A DNA stretch of 64,000 nt from Rikenellaceae bacterium (GCA_009783565.1 WRDF01000001.1:62001-126000), one strand, 5' to 3'; shown: positions 1 through 8,631, counted from the stretch's first letter. Program-made: numbers and translations. Notes: generated from the sequence alone by a model not told the origin.

Positions 1-2254
1 CGCGCGTATTGCGCTTCCAGCTCGTTAAGTTCGTGATAATGAGTGGCGAATAGCGTCTTCGCGCGCGAACGGTGCTCGTGCAGATACTCGACTATGGACC
101 ATGCGATGGAGATACCGTCGTAGGTGCTCGTGCCGCGCCCGATTTCGTCCAGCAGTACGAGCGAACGCTCCGAAACGTTGTTCAGAATACTCGCAGATTC
201 GAGCATTTCGACCATGAACGTACTCTCTCCCTGCGAGATGTTGTCCGACGCTCCAACGCGCGTGAAAATCTTGTCCACCAGCCCGATACGCGCCGAATGG
301 GCAGGCACAAAACTCCCCATCTGAGCCATTAGCACGATCAGGGCAGTCTGTCGCAGCAGCGCCGATTTTCCCGACATGTTCGGCCCCGTAACGAGGATTA
401 TCTGCTGCTTTTCGTCGTCCAGAAAAACGTCGTTCGGCACGTACGGCTCGCCCACCGGAAGCAGCGTTTCAATTACCGGATGCCGCCCAGCGCGAATGTC
501 GATTGCCCTCGTTTCATCGACCACCGGGCGCACATATCCGCGCTCCACCGCCAGCGCAGCGAACGAGCGCAGACAATCTACCGTCGCCACTGCCGCCGCA
601 TTGCGCAAAATCGCTGCGAGCGACCCTTGCAGCATGTCGAGTAACCCGTCGTAAAGTTGCTGTTCCAGTGCGCTCAGCCGTTCCTCCGCCCCCAGAACCT
701 TCTCCTCATACTCTTTGAGTTCGGGCGTGATGTAACGTTCCGCGCCCGTCAGCGTCTGCTTGCGCACCCACTCCGCCGGCACTTTATCGCGATGCGTGTT
801 GCGCACCTCTATATAGTAGCCGAAAACATTGTTGAACCCGATTTTGAGCGACGGAATACCCGTCGCTTCGCTCTCGCGCTCGCGTATGGCGGCGATCACA
901 TCCTTCCCGTGCAACGCCACGCGGCGCAGGTCGTCGAGTTCGAGGCTCACGCCGTCGGCAATGTAGCCGCCCTTCGCAAGCTGATTGCTCGGGTCGGGAA
1001 AGAGCGTGCGGCCTATGTGTGCGCGGACTTCTTCCAGCGGGTCGATCGCCGAGGCAAGAGCAAGAAGATGCTCGTTGCCCGAATCGGAAAGCAACCTTCC
1101 CACTTCGAATACCGTGTCGAGCGACGCGCGCAGGCTCACCAGCTCGCGCGGCAGAACGCGCCGCGCCGCAATGCGTGATGCGATGCGTTCGAGGTCGGCA
1201 ATACGCGCGAGTTGTTCCGATAGCTCTTCGTGCAGTTCGGCGGCGGACACAAAAGCCTCCACCGCGTCATGCCGCCGTGCGATCTCTTCCACCGAGCGCA
1301 GCGGCAGCGCGATCCACTTTTTGAGCAACCGGCTGCCCATCGGCGTGCGCGTGCGATCCATAACATCCGCAAACCCGGTGCGCGCGCGCAAATCGTTCGA
1401 GTTCGAACCGAAAAGTTCGAGATTGCGCATCGTATAGCGGTCGATCCAGACATATTTATCCGCATCGATGCGCGCGATGGACGTGATATGTCCCAGCTCG
1501 CGGTGCTCCGTGAAGTCGAGATAATAGAGCGCCGCTCCGGCCGCCGCCACCGCCGCATCCATAGCATCGATGCCGAAACCTTTCAGGGTCGTCGTCCCGA
1601 ACTGGCGGCAGAGCTTGGTGCGGCTCTGATCGGCAGCGAAAACCCACTCGTCCAGCTTGTATGTATAATACTTATCGCCGAACGCCGTGCGGAAACGAGT
1701 ATCGCAGCCGCGCTGATAGAGCACCTCTTTCGGCGCGAAATTCGACAGCAGCTTGTCGATATAATCGTCCGCCCCTTCGGCCGCATAGAACTCTCCCGTC
1801 GAAATATCGAGAAACGCAATGCCCGTCTTTTCGCGTCCGAAATAAACGGCCGCAAGGAAATGATTTTCAGTATGTTGCAGAATATTATCGCTCAGTGCAA
1901 CGCCCGGCGTAACCAACTCCACCACACCGCGCTTGACGATGCCTTTCGTCACCGTTTTCGGGTCTTCCAGTTGCTCGCATATCGCCACCCTCTCGCCCGC
2001 GCGCACCAACTTCGGCATATAGGTTTGGAGCGCATGGTACGGGAATCCGGCCAGTTCCACCTCGCTGGCCGAGCCGTTTGCCCGCCGCGTGAGCGTGATG
2101 CCCAGAATCGAGCTCGCCTTCACCGCATCCGACCCGAACGTCTCGTAGAAATCGCCAACACGAAACAACAGCACCGCATCGGGATGCGTCGCCTTAATGT
2201 CGTAATATTGCCGCATCAGCGGCGTCTCGACCCTCTTTTGTGCCTCCTTGCTCA
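1..2254 (-). CDS. mutS: DNA mismatch repair protein MutS (C-terminal end outside window)
   Basis: MutS recognises base mismatches and small loops and starts methyl-independent repair with MutL in the cytoplasm. Reading from the ATG at 2254, the protein begins MSKEAQKRVETPLMRQYYDI and carries the mismatch-contacting GDFYETF motif near residue 40. Connector and lever regions follow, then the ATPase Walker A motif GPNMSGKSALL near residue 625 (around 362-385). About 751 residues lie in the window; the family is usually about 870, so roughly 120 C-terminal residues, including the end of the ATPase domain, lie beyond the left edge. The gene is divergent from the 97-residue gene at 2364. A TAATTTTG -7-like box ends only 7 nt before the ATG, so the leader may be very short. 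Confidence 0.97.
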
Positions 2255-2261
2255 TCGGAAG

Positions 2262-2269
2262 CAAAATTA
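2262..2269 (-). promoter_or_regulatory. possible -7 box of mutS
   Basis: TAATTTTG on the minus strand fits the Bacteroidetes TAnnTTTG consensus and lies 7 nt before the mutS ATG. No TTTG is seen at the expected 19-20 nt upstream, so support is partial. Confidence 0.4.
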
Positions 2270-2280
2270 ATTATTTTTCG

Positions 2281-2340
2281 TATATTTGCCTAATCAAAGT
2301 AATTCATGCGAGTGCCGCGAGGCACTTTTTCGTATCTTTG
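2281..2340 (+). repeat. 52-nt promoter/hairpin repeat unit, copy 1
   Basis: A TATATTTG box (2281-2288) is followed by CAAAGTAATTCATGCG and a perfect 5-bp stem GTGCC-GCGA-GGCAC (2312-2325) with a GNRA-type loop. Then come TTTTT and a second box, TATCTTTG (2333-2340), exactly 52 nt after the first. The unit recurs twice in tandem at 22779-22890 with the same 52-nt period. It lies just upstream of the 97-residue gene at 2364. The second box probably drives that gene. The hairpin plus T-run could end a short RNA begun at the first box. An ATG inside the unit starts a reading frame MRVPRGTF that is shared by all copies. Confidence 0.65.
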
Positions 2341-2363
2341 TCAATCATTAAACCGACTTTTCT

Positions 2364-2657
2364 ATGGCAAATCTGAGAAATCTGAAAAAAGACATCGACT
2401 ATCTGACGGAGGAAGTGTTGTCGGACAGCCTCTTGGCAATATATTTTCACCCCGAGCGGCGCGAGCGCGTGCTGGCGCTTATGCAGGAGTGCGTCGATAT
2501 GCGCAACGAGCTGTTCCGTCAGGCGAACAATCCGCCGGAAAAAAATAATACGAGCCTCATGCGCAAGCATTATGCCCATATCCGCCGCACGCTGCTCGAC
2601 ACCGTTCACAAGCTCTTCGACGAGCTTAGCGAAATTGCTACGGCCACCACAAAGTAA
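2364..2657 (+). CDS. small conserved hypothetical protein (97 aa)
   Basis: I do not recognise a named family. The 97-residue protein starts MANLRNLKKDIDYLTEEV, is rich in charged residues and looks mostly alpha-helical, with no signal peptide or membrane segment, so it is probably a cytoplasmic helical-bundle protein. The ATG lies 23 nt after the TATCTTTG box of the 52-nt repeat, which fits a short leader. The gene is divergent from mutS, and downstream lie palindromic repeats and the convergent end of clpX. Similar small proteins occur in Bacteroidales as hypothetical proteins, as far as I recall. The coding call rests on the clean start, promoter spacing and lack of a better frame. Confidence 0.75.
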   Translation: MANLRNLKKDIDYLTEEVLSDSLLAIYFHPERRERVLALMQECVDMRNELFRQANNPPEKNNTSLMRKHYAHIRRTLLDTVHKLFDELSEIATATTK

Positions 2658-2659
2658 TT

Positions 2660-2733
2660 GTCATTGCGGGCTTGATTCAGTCGCTACGGCGACGTCGAAT
2701 TATTCTTTGTCATTGCGGGCTTGATCCGCAATC
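2660..2733. repeat. two half copies of the GTCATTGCGGG repeat
   Basis: GTCATTGCGGGCTTGAT appears at about 2659 and again at 2709, where it continues to CCGCAATCTC. These are simple relatives of the larger inverted repeat that follows at 2752. Confidence 0.7.
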
Positions 2734-2751
2734 TCTAACATTACATTGCTC

Positions 2752-2830
2752 GTCATTGCGAGCCTGAAAGGCGAAGCAATCCAGCAATAATAAGACTCTG
2801 GATTGCTTCGCCTTTCAGGCTCGCAATGAC
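2752..2830. repeat. REP-like inverted repeat, 33-bp perfect arms
   Basis: The left arm 2752-2784 begins GTCATTGCGAGCCTGAAAGG and ends GCAATCCAG. The right arm 2798-2830 is its perfect reverse complement, with a 13-nt loop. It sits between the convergent ends of the 97-residue gene and clpX, where the hairpin may also help to end transcription. The same 33-nt arm recurs at 48708 and 10469. Repeats of the type GTCATTGCGAG...GCAATCC are known from many bacterial genomes as non-coding palindromic elements. Confidence 0.9.
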
Positions 2831-2839
2831 GCACATGCA

Positions 2840-4150
2840 TCACCCCGCGTTCTTCATTGCCACGAAACTCGCTTTGTCTATTTTTTGGCGCGCATAGTCG
2901 AGAGTGATACGGAACGGTGGCGACTTCTTGGAAGACTTTGCCGCCGCAGAGGGCATCTCAAACATCACATCGATCATTATGGCCTCGCAGATCGAGCGCA
3001 GGCCACGCGCACCCAATTTGAACTCCACCGCCTTATCGACAATATAATCGAGCGCCGCGTCTTCGAATTCGAGCTGCTGGCCGTCCATCTCGAAAAGCGA
3101 GGCGTACTGCTTGACTATGGCGTTGCGCGGTTCAGTGAGTATCGAGCGCAGCGCCGTGCGGTCGAGCGGTTCGAGATAGGTAACCACAGGCAGGCGTCCC
3201 ACAAGTTCGGGTATCAGGCCGAAAGAACGTATGTCCTGCGGCTGGATATAGCGTATTATATTCTCGCGCCGCAGCTCCGTGCGCTGCGTCTGGCCGTACC
3301 CCACAGCATTGAGGTTCATCCGCCGCGCGATAACTTTCTCGATGCCGTCGAACGCACCGCCGCAGATGAACAGTATGTTCGTAGTGTCGATCTTGGCGTA
3401 TTTCTGGTCGGGATGCTTGCGCCCACCCTCAGGCGGAACGTTCACCAGCGTGCCTTCGAGAATTTTGAGCAACGCCTGCTGCACCCCCTCGCCCGACACA
3501 TCGCGCGTAATTGACGGGTTGTCGCCTTTGCGTCCGATCTTATCGATCTCGTCGATAAAAACGATGCCGCGCTCCGCCTGGCGAATATCGTAATTCGCCA
3601 CCTGCAACAGCCGCGAGAGTATCCCCTCCACATCCTCGCCCACGTAGCCGGCCTCCGTGAGAGCCGTTGCGTCGGCGATGGCGAACGGCACGTTCAGCAG
3701 CCGCGCTATGGTACGCGCCATCAGCGTCTTGCCCGTCCCCGTCGGCCCCACCAGAACAATATTCGACTTGTCTATCTCCACACCGCCACCGCGCCCATCA
3801 CTGTCGCTCGTATCGGCATCGGCGTTGGCGCATTTCTCGCTGTGTATCAGTCTTTTATAGTGGTTATACACCGCGACGGACATATATTTCTTAGCCTCGT
3901 CCTGCCCTATGATATACTGGTCGAGGAATGCCTTGATCTCGGCCGGTTTCATAAGCTCGTTGTGCTTCAACGGCTCAGGACGATCAGACACCTCATCCTC
4001 CGCCCGCACCTCTTCCAGCAGCTCATAGCCGCGCTCTATACACTCGTCGCAGATACACGCGCCGCCCGAACCGTCGAACATCATCTCGACCTCGCAACGC
4101 CGCGCCCCGCAAAACGAACACGTACCGGAGTTCAATTCGTTATTTCCCAT
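2840..4150 (-). CDS. clpX: ATP-dependent Clp protease ATP-binding subunit ClpX
   Basis: ClpX is a hexameric AAA+ unfoldase that feeds tagged proteins into ClpP. The 436-residue protein has an N-terminal four-cysteine zinc domain (C11, C14, C34, C37), Walker A GPTGTGKT near residues 135-142, Walker B with FIDEIDKI near residue 200, and the C-terminal small domain ending in MKNAG. Length and order match the family. The insert between residues 107 and 125 ([14 protein letters not shown]) is polar and probably a flexible linker. The ATG at 4150 overlaps the end of clpP by 11 nt, so the two are translated together downstream of tig. The stop codon TGA is directly followed by a TGCATGTGCG palindrome of the kind seen at many gene ends here. 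Confidence 0.98.
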   Translation of the reverse strand: MGNNELNSGTCSFCGARRCEVEMMFDGSGGACICDECIERGYELLEEVRAEDEVSDRPEPLKHNELMKPAEIKAFLDQYIIGQDEAKKYMSVAVYNHYKRLIHSEKCANADADTSDSDGRGGGVEIDKSNIVLVGPTGTGKTLMARTIARLLNVPFAIADATALTEAGYVGEDVEGILSRLLQVANYDIRQAERGIVFIDEIDKIGRKGDNPSITRDVSGEGVQQALLKILEGTLVNVPPEGGRKHPDQKYAKIDTTNILFICGGAFDGIEKVIARRMNLNAVGYGQTQRTELRRENIIRYIQPQDIRSFGLIPELVGRLPVVTYLEPLDRTALRSILTEPRNAIVKQYASLFEMDGQQLEFEDAALDYIVDKAVEFKLGARGLRSICEAIMIDVMFEMPSAAAKSSKKSPPFRITLDYARQKIDKASFVAMKNAG

Positions 4151-4820
4151 CTCTTTTCCTCAAAACTTCGTCTATCAGTCCATACTCCACCGCTTCCGGC
4201 GAAGTCATCCAATAATCGCGGTCGGCATCTTTTTCAATCTTCTTGTACGTCGAACCAGAATGTTTCGCCAGAATCTCGTAAAGCTCCTTTTTCAGTTTAA
4301 GGATTTCGCGTGCCGTAATCTCTATATCCGACGCCTGACCCTGCGCTCCACCCATCGGCTGATGGATCATAATTCTCGAATGCGGCAACGCCGTGCGTTT
4401 ACCCTTCGCACCCGCCGCCAGCAGGACCGCAGCCATGCTCGCCGCCATACCCGTGCAAATCGTCGCAACGTCGGGAGCGACCAACTGCATCGTGTCGTAA
4501 ATCCCCAGCCCCGAACTCACCGACCCGCCGCCGGAATTAATATATATCTGTATATCCTTGTGGGCGTCGGCCGACTCCAAGAACAGCAACTGCGCCTGAA
4601 TGATATTCGCCACATCGTCGTAGATCGGCACGCCGAGAAATATGATGCGGTCCATCATCAACCGCGAAAAAACATCCATCTGCGCGACGTTCAACTGCCG
4701 TTCCTCGATGATCGTCGGGCTGATGTAAGCCGATGTCGCCAACGACGTGTACCCATGCAGTTTCAGGCTGCTGATTCCCATGTGTCCCGTGGCGTATTTT
4801 TCAAATTCGCTCTTTCCCAT
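4140..4820 (-). CDS. clpP: ATP-dependent Clp protease proteolytic subunit ClpP
   Basis: ClpP forms the barrel-shaped serine protease chamber that degrades substrates delivered by ClpX. The catalytic triad is visible as Ser128 (GMAASMA), His153 (MIHQP) and Asp202 (RDYWM). The N-terminal part [20 protein letters not shown] is typical of Bacteroidetes ClpP. At 226 residues the protein is slightly longer than the Escherichia form because of an N-terminal stretch. The start at 4820 is supported by a strong TATATTTG box at 4835-4842. The gene follows tig (81-nt gap) and overlaps clpX by 11 nt, giving a tig-clpP-clpX proteostasis cluster, with clpPX able to be made from its own promoter as well. Confidence 0.98.
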   Translation of the reverse strand: MGKSEFEKYATGHMGISSLKLHGYTSLATSAYISPTIIEERQLNVAQMDVFSRLMMDRIIFLGVPIYDDVANIIQAQLLFLESADAHKDIQIYINSGGGSVSSGLGIYDTMQLVAPDVATICTGMAASMAAVLLAAGAKGKRTALPHSRIMIHQPMGGAQGQASDIEITAREILKLKKELYEILAKHSGSTYKKIEKDADRDYWMTSPEAVEYGLIDEVLRKRDGK

Positions 4821-4834
4821 AGTTCCGATTTTTA

Positions 4835-4842
4835 CAAATATA
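4835..4842 (-). promoter_or_regulatory. -7 box of clpPX promoter
   Basis: TATATTTG on the minus strand lies 14 nt upstream of the clpP ATG and matches the Bacteroidetes TAnnTTTG consensus. No clear -33 TTTG is seen at 19-20 nt. It suggests transcription of clpPX independent of tig. Confidence 0.6.
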
Positions 4843-4901
4843 GATAACCGCTTTATGTTAAACGATTTACGCTCCTTGTATATTGTAATTTAGAAAGTAT
4901 G

Positions 4902-6239
4902 TCATCCGGCAGGCTGGAAATCACGCGCGCGCGTGCCGAACTCTTCGGGCATCACTTTTTTGTTCACGACTTTGAGCATCGGCGTGACAGCTTCCAAGAC
5001 CTTACGTTCGAAAAGGCGGTCATAAATCTTGCGTGCTTCGTCTTTGTTCTGCAAGATCTGTTTCGCATAATTATCCAGCATCTCGTCCTCGACATTGGCC
5101 ATGCCGTACTGTGCGAACTGCATCGCGGCGTAAGCCTTAGCCTCGTTGAGCGCGTCCTGCGGTTCGAGTTTTACGTCTAACTTTTCGGCATAATATTTCT
5201 GCACGAGATTCCAGCGCATCATATCGAGGAACTGCGGCATGTCGGCCTCTATCTGCTCCATCGTGAATTTTCCTTCGTTCGCGGCTAACAGCCACCTGCG
5301 AAGGAAGTCTTCCGGCATCGGCAGCGCGGCCTTGTCGAGCAACATGCGGCGCACTTCGAGACCGAACAGATGCTCCGTTTCACGTCTCGTATCGCGCGCG
5401 ATCTGCTCGGCGATGTGCGTCTCGAACGACGTCTCGTCTTTCACGCTGCCGTCGGGGAACGCCATCGTGAAGAACGTCTCGTCGAGCGCCGGCATCACGA
5501 ATTTGCGGATTTTCGTTATCGTAAGCGTGAATTTCGGGTCTATCGCATCCAGCTCGTCCTGCTTCACGTGCAGAATTGCCGCGCGCTGCGACGGCGTGGG
5601 GTAGAGTTCATTCACGTTTACCTCCATCACGTCTCCGACCTTACGCCCGATAAACGGCTTGCGCGCCGCCTCGTCCATCGAGATAAGCCCCACATAAGCA
5701 TCCTCGATATTGCGCTCGGCATTGTCGAGCATGACGCTCAGCGCCTCGTCGCTCGTCACCACATCTACATCTTCCAGTCGCCCGAAACGGCGCAGCATGC
5801 CCTCGCGGTAATGCCCCAGCATCTTCTCATCGGCTTTGATCTCGTAGCGCGTCACTTTGTCCTTCTCCGTCAGCTCGACGGTTACCTCCGGCGCAAGCCC
5901 TATCTCGAATACAAATTCAAATTCCGTCGCGTTATCGAAATCGAATGTCGCCTGCTCCTCCGACGGCATTACGTCGCCTACATACTCGATTTTCTCCTTT
6001 TCTATGTATTCGAATGCGGCGGCACTTGCCTGCTTATAGGTTTCCTCAGCCAACACGCCCTTCCCGTACATCTTACGGATCATCCCCATAGGAGTCATAC
6101 CCGGCCGGAATCCCGGTACGTTGGCCTTGCGGCGATATTCTTTAAGCGTTTTCTCCACCGCCTCGCGGTAGTCGGTTTCCATGACTGTTACCTTTATGAG
6201 CGCGGTTTGCCCCTCGCGGTTCTCTCTTACTATGTTCAT
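4902..6239 (-). CDS. tig: trigger factor (peptidyl-prolyl isomerase chaperone)
   Basis: Trigger factor binds the ribosome exit tunnel and shields nascent chains. The N-terminal ribosome-binding domain shows the signature VPGFRPGMTPMGMIRKMYG near residues 41-60. A middle region and a helical C-terminal substrate-binding domain follow, 445 residues in all. The order tig-clpP-clpX is widely conserved. Transcription probably starts from the well-spaced promoter at 6279-6310. Oddly, the last residues, TRARDFQPAG and the stop, are encoded by a copy of the CGCGTG/TTTCCAGCCTGCCGG repeat (4905-4935), so the C-terminal tail is repeat-derived and not expected in relatives. Confidence 0.96.
   Translation of the reverse strand: MNIVRENREGQTALIKVTVMETDYREAVEKTLKEYRRKANVPGFRPGMTPMGMIRKMYGKGVLAEETYKQASAAAFEYIEKEKIEYVGDVMPSEEQATFDFDNATEFEFVFEIGLAPEVTVELTEKDKVTRYEIKADEKMLGHYREGMLRRFGRLEDVDVVTSDEALSVMLDNAERNIEDAYVGLISMDEAARKPFIGRKVGDVMEVNVNELYPTPSQRAAILHVKQDELDAIDPKFTLTITKIRKFVMPALDETFFTMAFPDGSVKDETSFETHIAEQIARDTRRETEHLFGLEVRRMLLDKAALPMPEDFLRRWLLAANEGKFTMEQIEADMPQFLDMMRWNLVQKYYAEKLDVKLEPQDALNEAKAYAAMQFAQYGMANVEDEMLDNYAKQILQNKDEARKIYDRLFERKVLEAVTPMLKVVNKKVMPEEFGTRARDFQPAG
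4905..4935 (-). repeat. gene-end palindromic repeat inside tig 3' end
   Basis: On the minus strand this reads CACGCGCGCGCGTGA followed by TTTCCAGCCTGCCGGA. It is in frame within tig and encodes its last ten or so residues. The same element without coding role follows ackA and cysK. Confidence 0.8.
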
Positions 6240-6278
6240 CTTATGAGTTTATTTGTTTTTCTTATGTCATGCGGGCGA

Positions 6279-6310
6279 CAAATATAGTGATTTTCGGCCG
6301 GAAATGCAAA
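6279..6310 (-). promoter_or_regulatory. tig promoter (-33/-7)
   Basis: TTTG (6307-6310) and TATATTTG (6279-6286) on the minus strand are separated by 20 nt, the expected Bacteroidetes spacing. The start site would lie about 30-35 nt before the tig ATG. A CCGGCCG palindrome lies between the boxes. Confidence 0.8.
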
Positions 6311-6340
6311 AGCCTCTTTCGCGCGTAATTCACCTTAAAT

Positions 6341-7537
6341 CTAATTCTTCATCTGAAAAACGAGCAATACCGGATTATCCTGATCAGGGTCATAATCGCC
6401 TAACTTTTCCAGCGCTGCATCGTAACTATCGGCATGTGGAATATCGCCATGAGACAAGCTTGTCATAAATCTTTTTATTTGGTCGGGCTTCCATATCTTC
6501 ACAAAAGTATTGCCTTCCGAATAACTTAAATCATTCAGACCCGGCAGGTTATTATTCGGGGGGGCGATTATGCTTCCGATTTTGTTATGCTTATCCCATA
6601 CGATATTTTTTAATGACAAAAGGGAAGAGCAAAAAATAAACCGGTCGCTTTCGAATAGATTCTGTAAACCCGCCGAATAGCCATGACTTCTCATAAGCTC
6701 CGTTCCAACTGAAATATAACTGTTAGCATTTTGCTCCGCGATTACTTGCAGTTGTCTATCGGTAAGTTCTTGCTTGCCGTCATCGATAGTATAAATAATA
6801 TCGACGGGTTTTTCGCCCGAATAGGATTTTATGGTTCTCTGAAACAGAGAGACGAAGTGCAAATTGCCCGAAACTACTGAGTACGGTTGGGTCGCCATAC
6901 TATAAGCTCCCACGTCCGGAGCAAAAGGTCTGGTGGAGACCACATCTTTTATAGAGTAGTCCTCTTCATTCAGAATATAAAGTATCCTGTCATCGAATAT
7001 ATTAGGGTTTGCAAAACACACGACTTCACTTTCGCCAAAGTATCGCATTGATGAAATGGGGCCCAAATTCAATCCTTTCACCTCTTTGCTTCCAATATAC
7101 CTACCGTCAAGGTCATACGATATTATACGAGACGTGAGAGGGTCAGCTACATTAACCGTTCGTTTTTCCGGATTTATATAGAATGCCGATAATGCCTGAT
7201 ATTCATTATTGGCACGCCCTCTCATTCCGATGTCTCGAATATATTTGCCGTCGAATCCGAAGACTAAAAGCCTTGTCTGATTCCGATCACGGATATATAT
7301 ACGACCCTCGAATATTTCCATTTGATCGATATCCTGTATCAAACTTTTACTCGAAGATTCGAGTTTGACTATCGAATAAGAAGAGATATAATTCGTGTCA
7401 GTGACCTCTATATTATCGACTTTTTTCAGATCGACTATATCGATAACGAACCCCTCCATTACCCGTTTTTCCGACTTACAGCCGAATGCCAGCATCAGTA
7501 CGAGAAATATACCGTAGAATTTGAAAGAACGTGCCAT
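6341..7537 (-). CDS. 6-bladed beta-propeller lipoprotein
   Basis: The 398-residue product starts with a lipoprotein signal (lipobox LAFGC, Cys near residue 20), so it is probably anchored in the outer or inner membrane. The body repeats short strand-rich units such as GRIYIRDRNQTRLLVFGFDGKYIRDIG and DPLTSRIISYDLDGRYIG, typical of the Bacteroidetes 6-bladed beta-propeller family (DUF5128-like / NHL-like). In Bacteroides such genes lie beside small secreted Cys-rich or NVEALA-type proteins, and the same is seen here: the Cys-rich gene ends 28 nt upstream on the same strand. The molecular role is not known; a binding or sensing partner of the small protein is an inference. Confidence 0.85.
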   Translation of the reverse strand: MARSFKFYGIFLVLMLAFGCKSEKRVMEGFVIDIVDLKKVDNIEVTDTNYISSYSIVKLESSSKSLIQDIDQMEIFEGRIYIRDRNQTRLLVFGFDGKYIRDIGMRGRANNEYQALSAFYINPEKRTVNVADPLTSRIISYDLDGRYIGSKEVKGLNLGPISSMRYFGESEVVCFANPNIFDDRILYILNEEDYSIKDVVSTRPFAPDVGAYSMATQPYSVVSGNLHFVSLFQRTIKSYSGEKPVDIIYTIDDGKQELTDRQLQVIAEQNANSYISVGTELMRSHGYSAGLQNLFESDRFIFCSSLLSLKNIVWDKHNKIGSIIAPPNNNLPGLNDLSYSEGNTFVKIWKPDQIKRFMTSLSHGDIPHADSYDAALEKLGDYDPDQDNPVLLVFQMKN

Positions 7538-7564
7538 AATGTTTAAAATATTAGATTTAAGATA

Positions 7565-8170
7565 TTATAGAAGAGTTACTCCTACGTCCGATTGCTTGCA
7601 GCATGCGTATTGTTGTTGTCCGTTGCAATTTTTAGTTACCACGGTAACTGTTACTTGACTGTTTCTTGCAAAGCCACCTTTAATAGTACTCCCTATTTGT
7701 ATATTACCATTCGAATCAGACATTGTCGTAACAGTCTGAGTTCCGGTAACCTCTATAAAACGATGCGGTACATCATAGGGGTCAGGGCAATGATTGCCGC
7801 TGCCACTACCTCCTGCTCTGCACGCATTTGCCTGCTCCTCGGTGTAACCGACATTAACCGCAAAGTCACAACTGTCCCACCAATGATTCCAAATAAGGTC
7901 TGCCAGACACTTGTGGCAAAAGGCTACACCATCGACACAATGGAAGAACCAATCACAAGCAGTCGGATGTGGGAAGTACACCGTATACCCTCCGTCAGGC
8001 CACGGACAATTCGGAACTTCGCCCGGAGGGCAACCGCCTGAACCCATAGAAGCATTGACAGACTTCATGTAAATCATGCCCGCAAGCATTACGAGGAAGA
8101 CGCCCGTAAGCACGCAATTTATCCCAAACATGGCTTTGTGCGGAAACAGATTGTTAATAAGTTTTCTCAT
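7565..8170 (-). CDS. secreted Cys-rich protein with peritrophin-A (CBM14)-like chitin-binding domain
   Basis: The 201-residue protein has an N-terminal membrane or secretion segment (about residues 15-38, GINCVLTGVFLVMLAGMIYM) followed by SVNASMGSGG, which recalls the leader end of Bacteroidetes NVEALA peptides. Residues about 55-115 carry cysteines spaced as in type-2 chitin-binding (peritrophin-A) domains: C, then YFPHPTAC, DWFFHC, VDGVAFCHKC, LIWNHWWDSCDF, with the aromatic residues expected in that fold. The C-terminal 70 residues are strand-like and end in a CC pair (YACCKQSD). It is likely exported and disulfide-bonded, and may bind chitin or related N-acetylglucosamine polymers. It forms a probable two-gene operon with the beta-propeller lipoprotein and has its own well-formed promoter. 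Confidence 0.75.
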   Translation of the reverse strand: MRKLINNLFPHKAMFGINCVLTGVFLVMLAGMIYMKSVNASMGSGGCPPGEVPNCPWPDGGYTVYFPHPTACDWFFHCVDGVAFCHKCLADLIWNHWWDSCDFAVNVGYTEEQANACRAGGSGSGNHCPDPYDVPHRFIEVTGTQTVTTMSDSNGNIQIGSTIKGGFARNSQVTVTVVTKNCNGQQQYACCKQSDVGVTLL

Positions 8171-8216
8171 CGCATTTGATTTTTAAAAGGTTATTGTTTC
8201 GTAAAAAGTATTGCTG

Positions 8217-8247
8217 CAAATATAGGCAGAAAATTATCCCAACCAAA
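8217..8247 (-). promoter_or_regulatory. promoter of the CBM14-like / beta-propeller operon
   Basis: TTTG (8244-8247) and TATATTTG (8217-8224) on the minus strand are 19 nt apart, the standard Bacteroidetes arrangement, about 47 nt upstream of the ATG at 8170. Confidence 0.8.
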
Positions 8248-8274
8248 AATATCATATGTTTTTCGGCCGGGAAA

Positions 8275-8311
8275 ATACAAAAGCCGCCTCCCGTACACGG
8301 GGAGGCGGCTT
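8275..8311 (-). terminator. intrinsic terminator of the 46-residue gene
   Basis: Perfect 12-bp stem AAGCCGCCTCCC / GGGAGGCGGCTT (8281-8292 and 8300-8311). On the minus strand it is followed by TTTTGTATTTT. It ends the small gene at 8349-8489 before the next promoter. Confidence 0.85.
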
Positions 8312-8348
8312 TGATTTCTCTTTGCAAATTATCTTTGCGGGGTGCGTC

Positions 8349-8489
8349 CTACTGCGTCAGCGCTTCTCTCAGATATGCGTCGAGGTAGAGCAGGTCGTGT
8401 TCGCCCTGGATCACATGTTCCAGCAGGTCGTCGTAATCGATGTGATGGTGAGAGAAAACGGTCATAGTGTCTGTGTCTACATTTTCCAT
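8349..8489 (-). CDS. 46-residue acidic small protein
   Basis: This short frame begins ATG at 8489 and encodes MENVDTDTMTVFSHHHIDYD followed by DLLEHVIQGEHDLLYLDAYL and REALTQ. It is acidic, with a HHHIDYDD stretch, and looks like one or two helices without a signal peptide. I do not know its function. It has its own promoter (8601-8631, boxes 19 nt apart), a leader of about 100 nt and a strong intrinsic terminator (8275-8311), which together argue that it is a real one-gene unit. The region is otherwise empty between the CBM14-like gene and the LptF-like gene. Confidence 0.7.
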   Translation of the reverse strand: MENVDTDTMTVFSHHHIDYDDLLEHVIQGEHDLLYLDAYLREALTQ

Positions 8490-8600
8490 AGGCAGGAATA
8501 TACTTAGTGGTGGTGTTATTCGTATAACGCAGTCCTGCTAAAATTATTGCTTATCGGCCGAAAATTTTTCGGGATTCCTGCACTACACGAGATTCCATTG

Positions 8601-8631
8601 CAAATATACGCATAAAAATTCGCAAACCAAA
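8601..8631 (-). promoter_or_regulatory. promoter of the 46-residue gene
   Basis: TTTG (8628-8631) and TATATTTG (8601-8608) on the minus strand with a 19-nt spacer. The predicted leader is about 105 nt. Confidence 0.75.

Noticed and set aside
1230-2270. Long plus-strand open frame (346 codons) across mutS
   Set aside because: It is antisense to mutS, has unusual composition (very rich in Arg, His, Ile) and no recognisable motif, while the minus strand carries clear MutS motifs.
7592-8041. Plus-strand open frame (149 codons) opposite the Cys-rich gene
   Set aside because: The minus strand has a signal segment, ordered cysteines and a promoter; the plus frame has none of these.
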